A stretch of DNA of 45,107 nucleotides from a virus. Under the pieces are notes generated by a model. It ran no database searches. It was given only the letters and a program-made list of their open reading frames with translations, and was not told the DNA's origin. The first letter of the stretch is position 1. Each line of letters begins with the position of its first letter. Position numbers and translations under genes: made by a program. This document shows positions 30,897 through 40,026 of the stretch, piece after piece. The stretch covers positions 1-45,107 of IMG/VR virus record IMGVR_UViG_3300036828_000984. The stretch is one strand, 5' to 3'.

Positions 30897-32021
30897 ATGC
30901 CAGCCAAGAGCAGCGAAAAAGTAACGCTGAGCGTTGACGGAGACAACTTCGAAGATTTTGAGACAGTGTGGGTGCAGCAGACTTCGGGCGATACGTTTCA
31001 TCAGTTCAAGTTTACATGCGCCGAGCGCGTTGGCGGCAAACAATTCAAGCCGGGTGCCAAGTGCAAGGTGAACCTTGCCGGACAAGTTGCGATCGCTGAT
31101 GGCATAATCCTGAGCCGCCAAGTCGCCTATGACGCTTATCGCCATGGGGTTATGATTTGGGGGGTCAGCAGACCATGGGCCGCCGTGCGTTCGTCGATTA
31201 ACCATGGGACGAACAGTTTTGACGACAAGGACATCAAGGCAATAGCTGATGAAATTCTCAAGCCTACGGGAGTCAAATGCGAAACCTTAGGGAATATTGA
31301 TCTCACCAAATGGCCGTACATGCATGCCATGCCTGGGGAATCGATCCATGCATTCATCGAGCGCCTTGCGCGTGATCGCAATGTAACTTTTACCTGCAAC
31401 AAAGAGGGCAATCTGGTTCTCGTCTCTCAGGATTACGATGCTGGAAATCAGGGACAGCTAATCGAGGGGCAGAACATTCTCAAGATGCAGTGCGAGATGA
31501 GTAAGAAGAATGCATTCAGCAAATACATATTGGACAGTTCGACGCCAGCCGACAACAAGATGAACATGAAAGCCGCTGCGGAGCAAAGGAAGACGGCGGA
31601 TGGCACGCTGGAGCAATACAGCGTTCGCAAGATCCCCATGGAGCAGCCGGTTCGGACGCCGGCGGAAGTGCAGAAGCGGGCCGATGCCGAAAAGGCGTTT
31701 GCGGAATCGCAGGAATTACAGGCAACAGTCACGGTGCAGGGGTGGCAACCGGGAGGAGCGCAAGGAGGCGGTGAGCTTTGGCAACCTAGGAAGAAGGTGA
31801 AAGTAACCTCACCAATGGCGGCGCTCGATGATCAACTGGCTATCCAACAAGTGACGTTCACGCAGGATAATCAAAGCGGATCGTTGACGACGCTCGTTTT
31901 GGTGCAGCCGTATAAGATCGGGCAAGCCAAGGGGCAACTTAGCGGCTCGCCCGGGGGCGTGGGTGGGGGCAAAGGCGGAACGACTCAAGAGGCCGGCGCT
32001 ATCCCAGGCAATGTAGGGTAG
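30897..32021 (+). CDS. Baseplate hub protein (Mu gpP / gp44-like)
   Basis: 374 aa. Features are an N-terminal beta domain (LSVDGDNFEDFETVWVQQTS), the LSRQVAYDAYRHGVMIWGVS region, ADEILKPTGVKCE, and the strongly conserved MPGESIHAFIERLARDRN, then GNLVLVSQDY. This is the hub ring at the end of the tail tube. The C-terminus has a Gly-rich tail. The start has no close Shine-Dalgarno sequence. Confidence 0.85.
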   Translation: MPAKSSEKVTLSVDGDNFEDFETVWVQQTSGDTFHQFKFTCAERVGGKQFKPGAKCKVNLAGQVAIADGIILSRQVAYDAYRHGVMIWGVSRPWAAVRSSINHGTNSFDDKDIKAIADEILKPTGVKCETLGNIDLTKWPYMHAMPGESIHAFIERLARDRNVTFTCNKEGNLVLVSQDYDAGNQGQLIEGQNILKMQCEMSKKNAFSKYILDSSTPADNKMNMKAAAEQRKTADGTLEQYSVRKIPMEQPVRTPAEVQKRADAEKAFAESQELQATVTVQGWQPGGAQGGGELWQPRKKVKVTSPMAALDDQLAIQQVTFTQDNQSGSLTTLVLVQPYKIGQAKGQLSGSPGGVGGGKGGTTQEAGAIPGNVG

Positions 32022-32031
32022 GGAAAGACCA

Positions 32032-33375
32032 ATGCAGCGCGCTACTCCTGTTGACAGCTCAATTCGCGGTTACAGTGCCGGTGGAGCGCGCGGCCTCGTG
32101 CATGAGGCCGACGATACGCAGTATATGCAGGAGCTTAAAGTAAACTATCTAAAGTATGAGACCAGGAAGAAGGTCGAGCATCCGCAGAACTATGGTTTCA
32201 GCTCCTACTGTCGCAAGGCCGAATACGGCAGCGACGATTCCGGTGATAAGCCGGACAGTGGGACTCCAGACAAGCCGATCAAGAACTCCGCCGAGCACTT
32301 CGGGCAGTTCATGGGAGGTAATCGCGCGTTCCCCGTGATCGAAGTGTTGGACGATCGCCGCTATCGGCTGTTCAACAATCAAGAGGGCGAGGTCTGGGTC
32401 TACGATGATCAGCAGCAGAAGGTCCAGATCAAGCGCAATCTGATACTGACCCGCAGTCAGTTCAAGATCGTGCACCGCATAATCAAGGATGAGCAGCAGG
32501 CCGACAAGACGAAGACTCGCGATCAGTCCAAGCAGGACATCGACGACGCGAAGCAAGATCAGCAGCAAGGTCAGCAGCAGCAATCCGGCGGCGGCGGCGG
32601 CCTCCAATCCAGCGACAACGGCGTCGAGCAGTCGGGAACGCAGGACAAGCCGTGGAAGCCGTTGTCAACCTATGCCGCCGACAAGGATTCAGTTGTTCTC
32701 GTGCGGCAGAAGGACAACGATGACGGTGATCTGCTCTCCAAGCTTTGGTTGACCGACGGCCAAGGTGACGCGACGCCGAAGGGGCAGAAGCAGAAGCCGA
32801 AGGGGCCGCTCCTAGAAGGAAAGTTCGATGAGAGCAAGCAGACGATCAACTTCACGGTCTATTATCCGCCGACCAGTGATCAGCAACAGCCCAGGTTGGT
32901 GTTCACGCAGGACGGCGAAGACGATTACTTGGAGATGCAGGCGCTCGATCAGCAAGGCAACCTGACATTGTGGTTCCGGATGGATCAAGGGGGGAAGATG
33001 ATCACGCTGCAAACTCTGGATCAGGGCACGCCAAAGCAGACCGTGCAGTTGGACAACAATAAGCATCAAATTCATCAGTTCACTGACAACACCGATTTGC
33101 TTCTAAACGAAGATCAGCAACAAATAATCGTGTCGGCGAAGAAGAAAGTTCTGGTGGGGGACAACACCGCGAACACGCCAGCGGCTATGCGTGGATCAAT
33201 CGACAGCAAGGGTCATCGCATCGTGGCGCACGTTTGTCCCAAAGTGTTGCTGCCGGAAGGTGCTGGCGGCGGTGGCAGCGGCGGCAACAGCGGTTCTCCA
33301 CCAACAAGCTCTCCGCCTCCCAGCACAGGAACGGGCAGCGGAGGGTCTGGCGCGGGCGGCGTGATTGAGGCATGA
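32032..33375 (+). CDS. Baseplate spike protein (Mu gp45-like)
   Basis: 447 aa, starting MQRATPVDSSIRGYSAGGAR. The OB-like N-terminal part is followed by a Gln/Asp-rich low-complexity insert (KQDIDDAKQDQQQGQQQQSG), a beta-helix-like middle (DDYLEMQALDQQGNLTLWFR, then GKMITLQTL and QTVQLDNNKHQIHQFTDNT) and a Gly/Ser-rich tail. Mu gp45 is the membrane-piercing spike. The insert makes this protein longer than is usual for the family. No terminal HxH iron-binding motif was identified by eye. Confidence 0.75.
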   Translation: MQRATPVDSSIRGYSAGGARGLVHEADDTQYMQELKVNYLKYETRKKVEHPQNYGFSSYCRKAEYGSDDSGDKPDSGTPDKPIKNSAEHFGQFMGGNRAFPVIEVLDDRRYRLFNNQEGEVWVYDDQQQKVQIKRNLILTRSQFKIVHRIIKDEQQADKTKTRDQSKQDIDDAKQDQQQGQQQQSGGGGGLQSSDNGVEQSGTQDKPWKPLSTYAADKDSVVLVRQKDNDDGDLLSKLWLTDGQGDATPKGQKQKPKGPLLEGKFDESKQTINFTVYYPPTSDQQQPRLVFTQDGEDDYLEMQALDQQGNLTLWFRMDQGGKMITLQTLDQGTPKQTVQLDNNKHQIHQFTDNTDLLLNEDQQQIIVSAKKKVLVGDNTANTPAAMRGSIDSKGHRIVAHVCPKVLLPEGAGGGGSGGNSGSPPTSSPPPSTGTGSGGSGAGGVIEA

Positions 33376-33379
33376 TCTT

Positions 33380-34252
33380 GTGGATTTTGTCATCGCGACT
33401 TTCGAAGGCGTCGTCTCGATCGACAATCAGCCTCTTGGCGTGGACACCACGAGCTTGCCGGCCAACGTCGCCGTCGTCGCCTATGATTGCAGCAGTGGTG
33501 CCGGCAACATCGAGTACAATGACCGCCTTCGCATCCTAGAGCCGCTGCTCGATCCTACGCCCTATCAGGTGGTGTTGAACAATTGGCTGAAAGTTGCGGC
33601 CGCATTGACCGCGATGCCGGTTACGCTGGTGCAGGCCAAGCACGTCAAGATCGGGATCGTCAACGGCATCTATAACGGCAAGCGGCAGTTGCCGGTCACG
33701 GCAATTGGCCACACCTGGGACGCGAGCGATACGGCCTACGCGGACATGCAGGCCGCGATCACGTCAGCCACTCCTGGCATGATCGATTCTCTCACCATTC
33801 AAGCAAACACGTCGATACACAGCGATACTCCAGTTCAATCAACTCCGGCGCAATCTCAAGGTGCCTATGCGTCTGCCGGTGGTTCCGCCACCTATGTCAC
33901 CGGTGGCACTCAGTCCACCGGGATTCCATACACGGTCTCTCTTTACACTGCATCTTCGAGCTTTGTCACCGCCGTGGCCGGTGGACAGATTTCGCAGCAG
34001 CCTCAATATGTCATCAGCAATCCAACACAGATCATATCACCAAACCAGAACACGACCGCAAATTTCACTCCGCTGAATGAGACAACGGCACTGACTCTCA
34101 CCGTTGGTCAGATAGGCCAGATCGTCGCGACCATTCAAGGACGCCGCTCTGCACTACAAACTGTTAAAGTGAACAAGACGAACTCGATCAATGCACTCAC
34201 GACGGTAAACGCGGTGATCTCTTACGACGCAACAACAGGTTGGCCTTCATAG
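33380..34252 (+). CDS. Baseplate-associated protein, unknown
   Basis: 290 aa if GTG 33380 is used (TTGAGG upstream); TTG 33365 is an alternative. The N-terminal half is globular (FVIATFEGVVSIDNQPLGVD, and LPVTAIGHTWDASDTAYADM, which recalls the DUF4376 theme of fibre proteins). The C-terminal half is Ser/Thr/Gln-rich with repeated beta-strand patterns. It sits between spike and gp46-like genes. The function is not known. Confidence 0.55.
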   Translation: MDFVIATFEGVVSIDNQPLGVDTTSLPANVAVVAYDCSSGAGNIEYNDRLRILEPLLDPTPYQVVLNNWLKVAAALTAMPVTLVQAKHVKIGIVNGIYNGKRQLPVTAIGHTWDASDTAYADMQAAITSATPGMIDSLTIQANTSIHSDTPVQSTPAQSQGAYASAGGSATYVTGGTQSTGIPYTVSLYTASSSFVTAVAGGQISQQPQYVISNPTQIISPNQNTTANFTPLNETTALTLTVGQIGQIVATIQGRRSALQTVKVNKTNSINALTTVNAVISYDATTGWPS

Positions 34253-34291
34253 TTATTCCGTGGCGTCGACAACATCGAAAGGGGAATCGCC

Positions 34292-34837
34292 ATTCCTGAT
34301 ATCAGGCTGATTCAGAACACGCTGTTTCCCGGTCAGGGCGTTGTCCAGATCGACTGGAACTTGCTTGCCAACGGCACGCTGGACGATACGCAAGCGCTGG
34401 CGACGGCGGTCGTCGTGGCTCTCGGCACCGATCGGCTGGCAAACCCGGGAGACGTCCTTCCCGATCCTGACGACACCAACCGGCGCGGATGGTGGGGCGA
34501 CGCCGATGCTGAGGAGATATGGGATGGCTGGCCGATCGGAACGCGGCTGTGGCTCATGCGCCGCGAGAAGATCGTCGAGTCTGGCGCGCAGCAGGGCGCG
34601 ACCACTGTTCGCATAGAGAACTACATCCGCGAGGCGATCCAGCCATTCTTGGATCTTCGCATCGGCTCCAGGATGGACGTCGTCGTGACGCGTGTCGATG
34701 TACAGCGCATCGACGCTCTCGTTCGCATCTACAGGGGTCCGATTTTGGAGATCGATCTTAGATATCAAATATTGTGGGACGGAATAATCGACCAAAGTGA
34801 TTTTGCCGACATAGGCTCCCCGCAACACCAGCTCTGA
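34292..34837 (+). CDS. Mu gp46-like baseplate protein, AUU start
   Basis: 181 aa if it begins at ATT 34292 (IPDIRLIQNTLFPGQGVVQI), which follows AAAGGGGA at six bases. The frame is open from 34253 but contains no ATG, GTG or TTG until TTG 34361, which would cut off the conserved N-terminus. Conserved Mu gp46 features are ATAVVVALGTDRLANPGDVL and NRRGWWGDADAE. It joins the inner baseplate. Confidence 0.75.
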   Translation: MPDIRLIQNTLFPGQGVVQIDWNLLANGTLDDTQALATAVVVALGTDRLANPGDVLPDPDDTNRRGWWGDADAEEIWDGWPIGTRLWLMRREKIVESGAQQGATTVRIENYIREAIQPFLDLRIGSRMDVVVTRVDVQRIDALVRIYRGPILEIDLRYQILWDGIIDQSDFADIGSPQHQL

Positions 34838-34857
34838 AGAAAAAGCTTCGACCAGAT

Positions 34858-35550
34858 ATGGCAAAACACGACTGGGACAAAGCGCACCCTGAGAAACTGC
34901 TAGAAGCTCGACGACGATGGCGAGAGAAAAACCGCGAAAAACTCCGGAAAGAAAGTCTGGCTCGGTACTACGCAAATCGAGAATACTATTCAAACAATCT
35001 TCGTAAGTGGAGAGCGGAAAATCCCGAAAAATTGCGCGCACAAAGGCGTAGGCATGATGCAAAGCCACATCGTAAAAAGACCCAGCGCGGCGACTTCAAA
35101 GAGAGACGGCGCAGATACAACGAAAAGCACATTGATCGTATTCGCCTTGGAAGGATCGCGTTTGAACGGCGACGGAGATCTGATCCGATACAACGTGTTG
35201 TTGATTCAATCCGGCGTCGCATCCGTCATGTTATTAAAGGGGGGAAATCGAAGGGGCTTTTCATTCTGTTAGGATATTCTGGCGACGAGTTGCGCCAGCA
35301 TATTGAGTCCCTTTTCCAGACGGGCATGACCTGGGAGAATTATGGGCTCTATGGCGAGCGGTGGCACCTCGATCACAAGCGACCTGTGTCATCGTTCAAT
35401 CTGCCAGAGCAGTTACTAGAATGCTTCGCGCTGAAAAATATGCAACCGCTTTGGGCTAAAGATAACTTGTCCAAGCATTCAACATGGGAGGCGGCCTATT
35501 CCTTGGCAGACCCCGGATCTCAAAACAGTTCGATCGCTTGTTCGCGATAG
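34858..35550 (+). CDS. HNH homing endonuclease
   Basis: 230 aa. A long basic helix-rich N-terminus (several YN/RRR segments, including ERRRRYNEKHIDRIRLGRIA) is followed by the HNH-type core WHLDHKRPVSSFN, then CFALKNMQPLWAKDNLSKHS. It lies between the gp46-like and gp47-like genes, and its last 53 bases overlap the start of the latter. A separate short C-terminal tail (AADYS-like AYSLADPGSQNSSIACSR) is coded by the gp47 start region, so the endonuclease ends in the tail gene. It is a free-standing mobile gene. Confidence 0.8.
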   Translation: MAKHDWDKAHPEKLLEARRRWREKNREKLRKESLARYYANREYYSNNLRKWRAENPEKLRAQRRRHDAKPHRKKTQRGDFKERRRRYNEKHIDRIRLGRIAFERRRRSDPIQRVVDSIRRRIRHVIKGGKSKGLFILLGYSGDELRQHIESLFQTGMTWENYGLYGERWHLDHKRPVSSFNLPEQLLECFALKNMQPLWAKDNLSKHSTWEAAYSLADPGSQNSSIACSR

Positions 35551-36604
35551 CATTCAAGCGTACTTGCCCGGCGCCGATGCCATGGTGCCTAATTCGGTCT
35601 TGCGTGTCCTGTCGGACAATCAGGGTGCAGTCTGCCATCTCACCTTGCAGTATCTCGATTGGCTTGCGCTGCAACTCCTTCCGGACACTGCTGAGCAGGA
35701 ATGGCTCGATCGTCACGGCGACATCTGGCTGGTCAACGCCGATGGTTCCACGGGAAGAAAGTCTTCCACATTTACGACTGGCACGGTGACCTTGACCGGC
35801 GTGGCTGGAACGTTGGTCCCGGTCAACACTCAGCTCACCTACCCCACCACTCTCTTCGGCTACGAGACGACGCAGCAGGTCTTTCTTGCGGAGTCCAACT
35901 CTGACACTCCGGTGACGGTTCGTGCCCTCGACCCTGGATCGCTCGGCAATCTTGAAGCTGGCACTTCGTTAGATGTTACCACCGCCATAGATGGACTCGA
36001 CGGCACCGCCACGGTCGTCGCCCTGGAAACCGGAACGGACGAAGAGACCGACGATGATCTTCGCATCCGCGTGCTGGAGCGAATTCGTCAACCGCCGATG
36101 GGCGGCGCAAGCTATGACTATGTCGCGTGGGCGAAGGCCGTCGGCGGCGTGACGCGTGCCTGGGCGAACGTCGAGATGGGAATTGGCACCATCACGGTCC
36201 GGTTCATGTGCGACATTCTTCGCGCGTCCAACAACGGCTTTCCTCTGGATACCGATGTTCAGAGCGTGACGGACTACATCAACTTCAAGCGACCGGTCAC
36301 GGTGAAAGACTTCTGGGTCTACTCTCCCATTCCACAATTCATCGACGTCAAGATAGCCAACCTGAATCCGAACGACGAGGCGACGCGAGCTGCGATTCAG
36401 CAGAGTTTGCTGGACATGCTTCTTTTACGCGCGGCTCCCGGTCAGACGATCTTCTCGGCTTGGAAGTACTACGCCATCATGCAGGTCGCCAACGTTATCT
36501 CATTCGATCTACAAGACGCGAGTGACGATTTCATGCCAAGCATCGGTCACATGGCCGTTCTCAGGAATGTGTTCTACGATGCAACCACAACAGTTATCTC
36601 CTGA
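35498..36604 (+). CDS. Mu gp47-like baseplate wedge protein (gpJ type), AUU start
   Basis: 368 aa from ATT 35498 (IPWQTPDLKTVRSLVRDSIQ), with GGGAGG six bases before. Homologues usually start MPWQTP. The first standard start in frame is TTG 35564, which would remove 22 conserved residues. The body has LPGADAMVPNSVLRVLSDNQ, LTLQYLDWLALQLLPDTAEQ, EWLDRHGDIWLVNADGSTGR and DDLRIRVLERIRQPPMGGAS, all standard for the family. It overlaps the HNH gene at the start and the gp48-like gene at the end. Confidence 0.85.
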   Translation: MPWQTPDLKTVRSLVRDSIQAYLPGADAMVPNSVLRVLSDNQGAVCHLTLQYLDWLALQLLPDTAEQEWLDRHGDIWLVNADGSTGRKSSTFTTGTVTLTGVAGTLVPVNTQLTYPTTLFGYETTQQVFLAESNSDTPVTVRALDPGSLGNLEAGTSLDVTTAIDGLDGTATVVALETGTDEETDDDLRIRVLERIRQPPMGGASYDYVAWAKAVGGVTRAWANVEMGIGTITVRFMCDILRASNNGFPLDTDVQSVTDYINFKRPVTVKDFWVYSPIPQFIDVKIANLNPNDEATRAAIQQSLLDMLLLRAAPGQTIFSAWKYYAIMQVANVISFDLQDASDDFMPSIGHMAVLRNVFYDATTTVIS

Positions 36605-37295
36605 TAAGCATCTGCGTCGCAGCGGCGATGACTATGCTCAGCAATATCTCGAATTACTGCCGACTGGGCAGGCATGGCCGCGCGAGCCGGGCTCCGTTCT
36701 CGTCAATGCATGCTTTGGGCTCAATGAATACTGGGGCTTCGTTGACGGCCGCGCTGGCGATCTCCTTGAGATAGAGAGCGACCCGCGAACAACGACGGAG
36801 TTGCTGCCAGACTGGGAGCGCGCGTGGGGCTTGCCGGATCCGTGTTATCCCGGCGCGTCCACGCTCGACGAGCGCCGAAAAATGCTGGTCTTGCAGATGA
36901 CTCTGCTTGGCGAGCAGTCGCGCGATTTCTTTATCAGGACGGCGGCTTGGGTCGGCCATGACATCAAGATCACCGAGCACGCGCCGTTCATGGTTGGCGT
37001 GTCAAGCGTCGGCGACACGCGCCAGCAAAATCTTCTGCACGGGGAAGACAACGTTCATTTCCGTTGGGAGATTGGGCCACCTGAGATTAGATACTACTGG
37101 ACGGCCCACGCTGGTCAGGCGCGGCTCATATGGTTTCGATGCTCTGTCAGCCAATGCGGCGTCGATCCGCATCTGCGCATCGGCGTCGAGTCCGATCTCG
37201 AATGTTTGTTGAATCGATGGCGTCCAGCTCATACAGTGCTGGTGTACGATTATTCTAGCCTATTTTTTGGTGGCTCAATGGCAGGGACACCGTGA
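36579..37295 (+). CDS. Mu gp48-like baseplate protein (DUF2313)
   Basis: 238 aa from ATG 36579, overlapping the preceding gene. The start MQPQQLSPDKHLRRSGDDYA, then QQYLELLPTGQAWPREPGS and DPRTTTELLPDWERAWGLPD, followed by TLDERRKMLVLQM, is typical of Mu gp48-like proteins. It connects the wedge to the fibres at the baseplate periphery. Confidence 0.85.
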   Translation: MQPQQLSPDKHLRRSGDDYAQQYLELLPTGQAWPREPGSVLVNACFGLNEYWGFVDGRAGDLLEIESDPRTTTELLPDWERAWGLPDPCYPGASTLDERRKMLVLQMTLLGEQSRDFFIRTAAWVGHDIKITEHAPFMVGVSSVGDTRQQNLLHGEDNVHFRWEIGPPEIRYYWTAHAGQARLIWFRCSVSQCGVDPHLRIGVESDLECLLNRWRPAHTVLVYDYSSLFFGGSMAGTP

Positions 37296-37362
37296 GCGTC
37301 GCCTTGCTTCGATCAATCGCGATCCAAAAACAGGTCGTCTCATTTCCAAGAAAGCACAGGTA
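37291..37362 (+). CDS. Possible 23-aa ORF
   Basis: GTG 37291 overlaps the previous stop (GTGA) and reads VSVALLRSIAIQKQVVSFPR, then KHR and stop. GGGA lies four bases upstream. It may be only a coupling device for the fibre gene. There is no other support. Confidence 0.2.
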
Positions 37363-37367
37363 ATCCC

Positions 37368-39110
37368 ATGAAATATCAGGCCCCTTGGGGAGTGAGTGAT
37401 TCAAATGCGGGGTACGTGAACGGCAACCCGCAAACTGGGGTGCAGGGATCGATTCCGCCGGCTGCGAGCATAGAGTATCCGCAGCGCGAGATCGTCAACC
37501 TGATCAATTCCAGCAAGATCATTCCGGCAGACAACGACCTATTCCAGTTAGCCGAGGGGACCAGAAGTCAGGCGATGAACTTTGCCGCCGACACCGGGGC
37601 GGTCAACGCTCTCGTCGTTGCTTTTTCTCCTGCGATCACAGCTTATACGCTCGGGCTTCCGTTGCGCGTTCGCGTGCTTCATGACAATCTTGTTGATGTA
37701 ACTCACACATCAATGACGCTCGATGCCGGGGCGGGTGCTGCTCCGATCCGCAAGATGGATGGATCGAGTCCTGGCAACGCAGAGATACGCGCCGGCTCGA
37801 TCATCGAGGTGTGTTGGGACGGTACCGCGTGGCAGCTCGTCAACTTCGGCGGCGCGGGCGGCGGCGGGACCATAAACTACGTCAACGTCAACATTCCGTA
37901 TGTGGTGGATGTTGGCACTGTCAACAACATCGTCGGCCCGTTCAGCCCTGCAATAACCGTGATGAACGCTGGCTTCGTTTGCCTCGTCAAGGTCGCCAAC
38001 AGCGTCACCGACGTGACCACACTCACGGTCAATGCGCTTCCTCCGAAACCGGTCAAGGCACCGGATGGCAGCGATCTTCTTCCTGGTGATATTGTTCAAG
38101 GCGACGTGGTCGAGTTCAATTATGACGGCACGAATTTCTATGTCCGGCCCAATCCGTCAATAGGGGCTGATTGTACGTTCAACGTTCCATCTACGCGCTG
38201 GACTACAGTTGCATCGGTGATGACGGCGCTCACGCGCAAGGCAATCTCTCCCACTGCGCATGTGACGATTCAACTGGCGACGAACTCGTCGCCCTATCTG
38301 CCGTTCTCCATCTATCATCGTGATGCCGATCAGATCATCATCAAGGGGACGATGAAGGCTGCGGCCCCGCTTTACAGCGACTTCTTTGCAACTGGGGCGG
38401 CTTCGGATTCGGCCAACAACATCGCCATGTTGCGAACGCGCTATGGCACGGAGATCGCGGTGGTGCAGCCGCGTGACGTTGGCAATAGCCTTCCTGGCTA
38501 CGCTACCGGCATCACCAATCTTGGTCCTGGCGCTCCGCAACTTCAGGACATCCTGATAACAGGCGACAACATATACCCTCCCGCTAACTCCCAATATCGC
38601 ACAAATGGCGTCTTCGTAAACGCCACGTCGATCAGGATAAGCAACATTGCGTGCTGGGGGTTGATTGAAGCTTTTAGTTGCATCAACGGCGGTTACATTC
38701 GATGCATGACCATGTGTTCGTGTTCTAGCAGCCAGATCGTCGGTTGGGTTGCAAGTCAGGGTGGTCACATTCGCATTGAGCGGGGCATCATATCAATTGG
38801 TGCCACCTGGGGTACTGGCGTATCCTCCGGTGGCTCTTCATGCATCTACATCGTGCCGCCTGTATCCGGACAACCGCCATCAAACATCAACTTCAATGGT
38901 CTTGGCGTCGGCTCTGGTCAGGGTGCCTCTGCCGGGATTTATGGGGCCAACATTCTCGGCAACAACATTGTCGACGTTCAGGCCGGGGTCAACGGAATCC
39001 TTTACGTCAACGGCTGCAACTTCAACTATAGCTCGCCAGTGCTGAACACGGTTGGAAATTCCGGTGGGTTCATCAGCTATTCCGCAGGCTACTTCCCAGG
39101 GCCGGTGTAA
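37368..39110 (+). CDS. Tail fibre protein
   Basis: 580 aa. The N-terminus MKYQAPWGVSDSNAGYVNGN, then PQTGVQGSIPPAASIEYPQR, is the attachment region seen in fibre proteins of similar phages. Two copies of a beta domain follow (AFSPAITAYTLGLPLRVRVL and PFSPAITVMNAGFVCLVKV, each followed by a GSIIEV/GDVVEF-type strand). The C-terminal half is a Gly/Ser/Ile/Asn-rich region with a beta-helix pattern, likely the receptor-binding part. CAGG lies seven bases before the ATG. Confidence 0.75.
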   Translation: MKYQAPWGVSDSNAGYVNGNPQTGVQGSIPPAASIEYPQREIVNLINSSKIIPADNDLFQLAEGTRSQAMNFAADTGAVNALVVAFSPAITAYTLGLPLRVRVLHDNLVDVTHTSMTLDAGAGAAPIRKMDGSSPGNAEIRAGSIIEVCWDGTAWQLVNFGGAGGGGTINYVNVNIPYVVDVGTVNNIVGPFSPAITVMNAGFVCLVKVANSVTDVTTLTVNALPPKPVKAPDGSDLLPGDIVQGDVVEFNYDGTNFYVRPNPSIGADCTFNVPSTRWTTVASVMTALTRKAISPTAHVTIQLATNSSPYLPFSIYHRDADQIIIKGTMKAAAPLYSDFFATGAASDSANNIAMLRTRYGTEIAVVQPRDVGNSLPGYATGITNLGPGAPQLQDILITGDNIYPPANSQYRTNGVFVNATSIRISNIACWGLIEAFSCINGGYIRCMTMCSCSSSQIVGWVASQGGHIRIERGIISIGATWGTGVSSGGSSCIYIVPPVSGQPPSNINFNGLGVGSGQGASAGIYGANILGNNIVDVQAGVNGILYVNGCNFNYSSPVLNTVGNSGGFISYSAGYFPGPV

Positions 39111-39127
39111 GAGGGAGCATCACGAAC

Positions 39128-39610
39128 ATGCAAGTCTTCGTCAAGACGCTCGTGCAAAATGGCGACAGCCCGATCGTGGCTGTTTATGAGGAGAACGTGA
39201 CGCTGCCGCCGGGTGCGCACGTTACTTCTCCGGATGGTACCGTTCCGGTCTACATGCGAGGGATCGATCAGCAATACATCAACTTTGGACCCCCGATGAT
39301 GCTGATGCAGAATTGGCGGGATCAATTCAACGACGTAGTTGACAGCGAGGCGCTGCGACGCATCAACGTGGCATTTCCTGCCACGATGCAAGCCTCTGCC
39401 TCCCTGCTGCGACAGAACGACATCATCTCCTACGGCTCCGACGTGACGAATTGGCCTCCCGATCAGCAAAACAAGAACACCGAGATCCAGCGCGGCACCG
39501 ATTACATCACGGCGGTGAACGCGGCGGCCGACACGGTCAAGACGAATGCACCTGTCAATCCCTGCGATGATCAATACTGGCCAGCTCCGATTACTCCGAT
39601 CTCGCTCTGA
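39128..39610 (+). CDS. Fibre-associated protein, unknown
   Basis: 160 aa, MQVFVKTLVQNGDSPIVAVY. It has AFPATMQASASLLRQNDIIS, and ends in a Pro-rich tail. GGGAG lies 10 bases before the ATG. It may be a fibre chaperone or accessory. It is placed between the two fibre genes. Confidence 0.5.
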   Translation: MQVFVKTLVQNGDSPIVAVYEENVTLPPGAHVTSPDGTVPVYMRGIDQQYINFGPPMMLMQNWRDQFNDVVDSEALRRINVAFPATMQASASLLRQNDIISYGSDVTNWPPDQQNKNTEIQRGTDYITAVNAAADTVKTNAPVNPCDDQYWPAPITPISL

Positions 39611-39622
39611 GCCACATGAGCT

Positions 39623-40021
39623 ATGACCAACATCCTCGCATTGCCGTTGACGCAGATGTCGATCCTCACCGGCAACAACGAGGATATGGTCGAGTCCATT
39701 CTGTTTCAGGTCGGCGGCACAGGATCGCCGACGATGGGCATTGCGCCAGAGCAGCTCGATCTTCGCGGGATCAACTTCACCATGTACGTGCGCAGGAGCG
39801 CGTCGGACAATGAGGTGCTGCTCACCGCCTCGACCAGCGATCAAACGCTATCGGTGGGAGCCTTCCCGAACTACGGCTTCCTGCTGTTCGCCATTCCTGT
39901 AGAGACCATGCAGCAGCGCTTGCCGGGGACATATGTCGCCGACGTCGTCGCAACCGCCGACGACATCACGCGTCGCTGCCTTGTGATTGAACTGAGCATC
40001 GTTGAAGGCATCACGAGATAA
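39623..40021 (+). CDS. Fibre-associated beta protein, unknown
   Basis: 132 aa, MTNILALPLTQMSILTGNNE. An immunoglobulin-like strand pattern is visible (INFTMYVRRSASDNEVLLTA, RCLVIELSIVEGITR). Proteins like this often precede the collar of a long fibre. It is separated by only five bases from the long fibre gene. Confidence 0.5.
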   Translation: MTNILALPLTQMSILTGNNEDMVESILFQVGGTGSPTMGIAPEQLDLRGINFTMYVRRSASDNEVLLTASTSDQTLSVGAFPNYGFLLFAIPVETMQQRLPGTYVADVVATADDITRRCLVIELSIVEGITR

Positions 40022-40026
40022 ACGAG

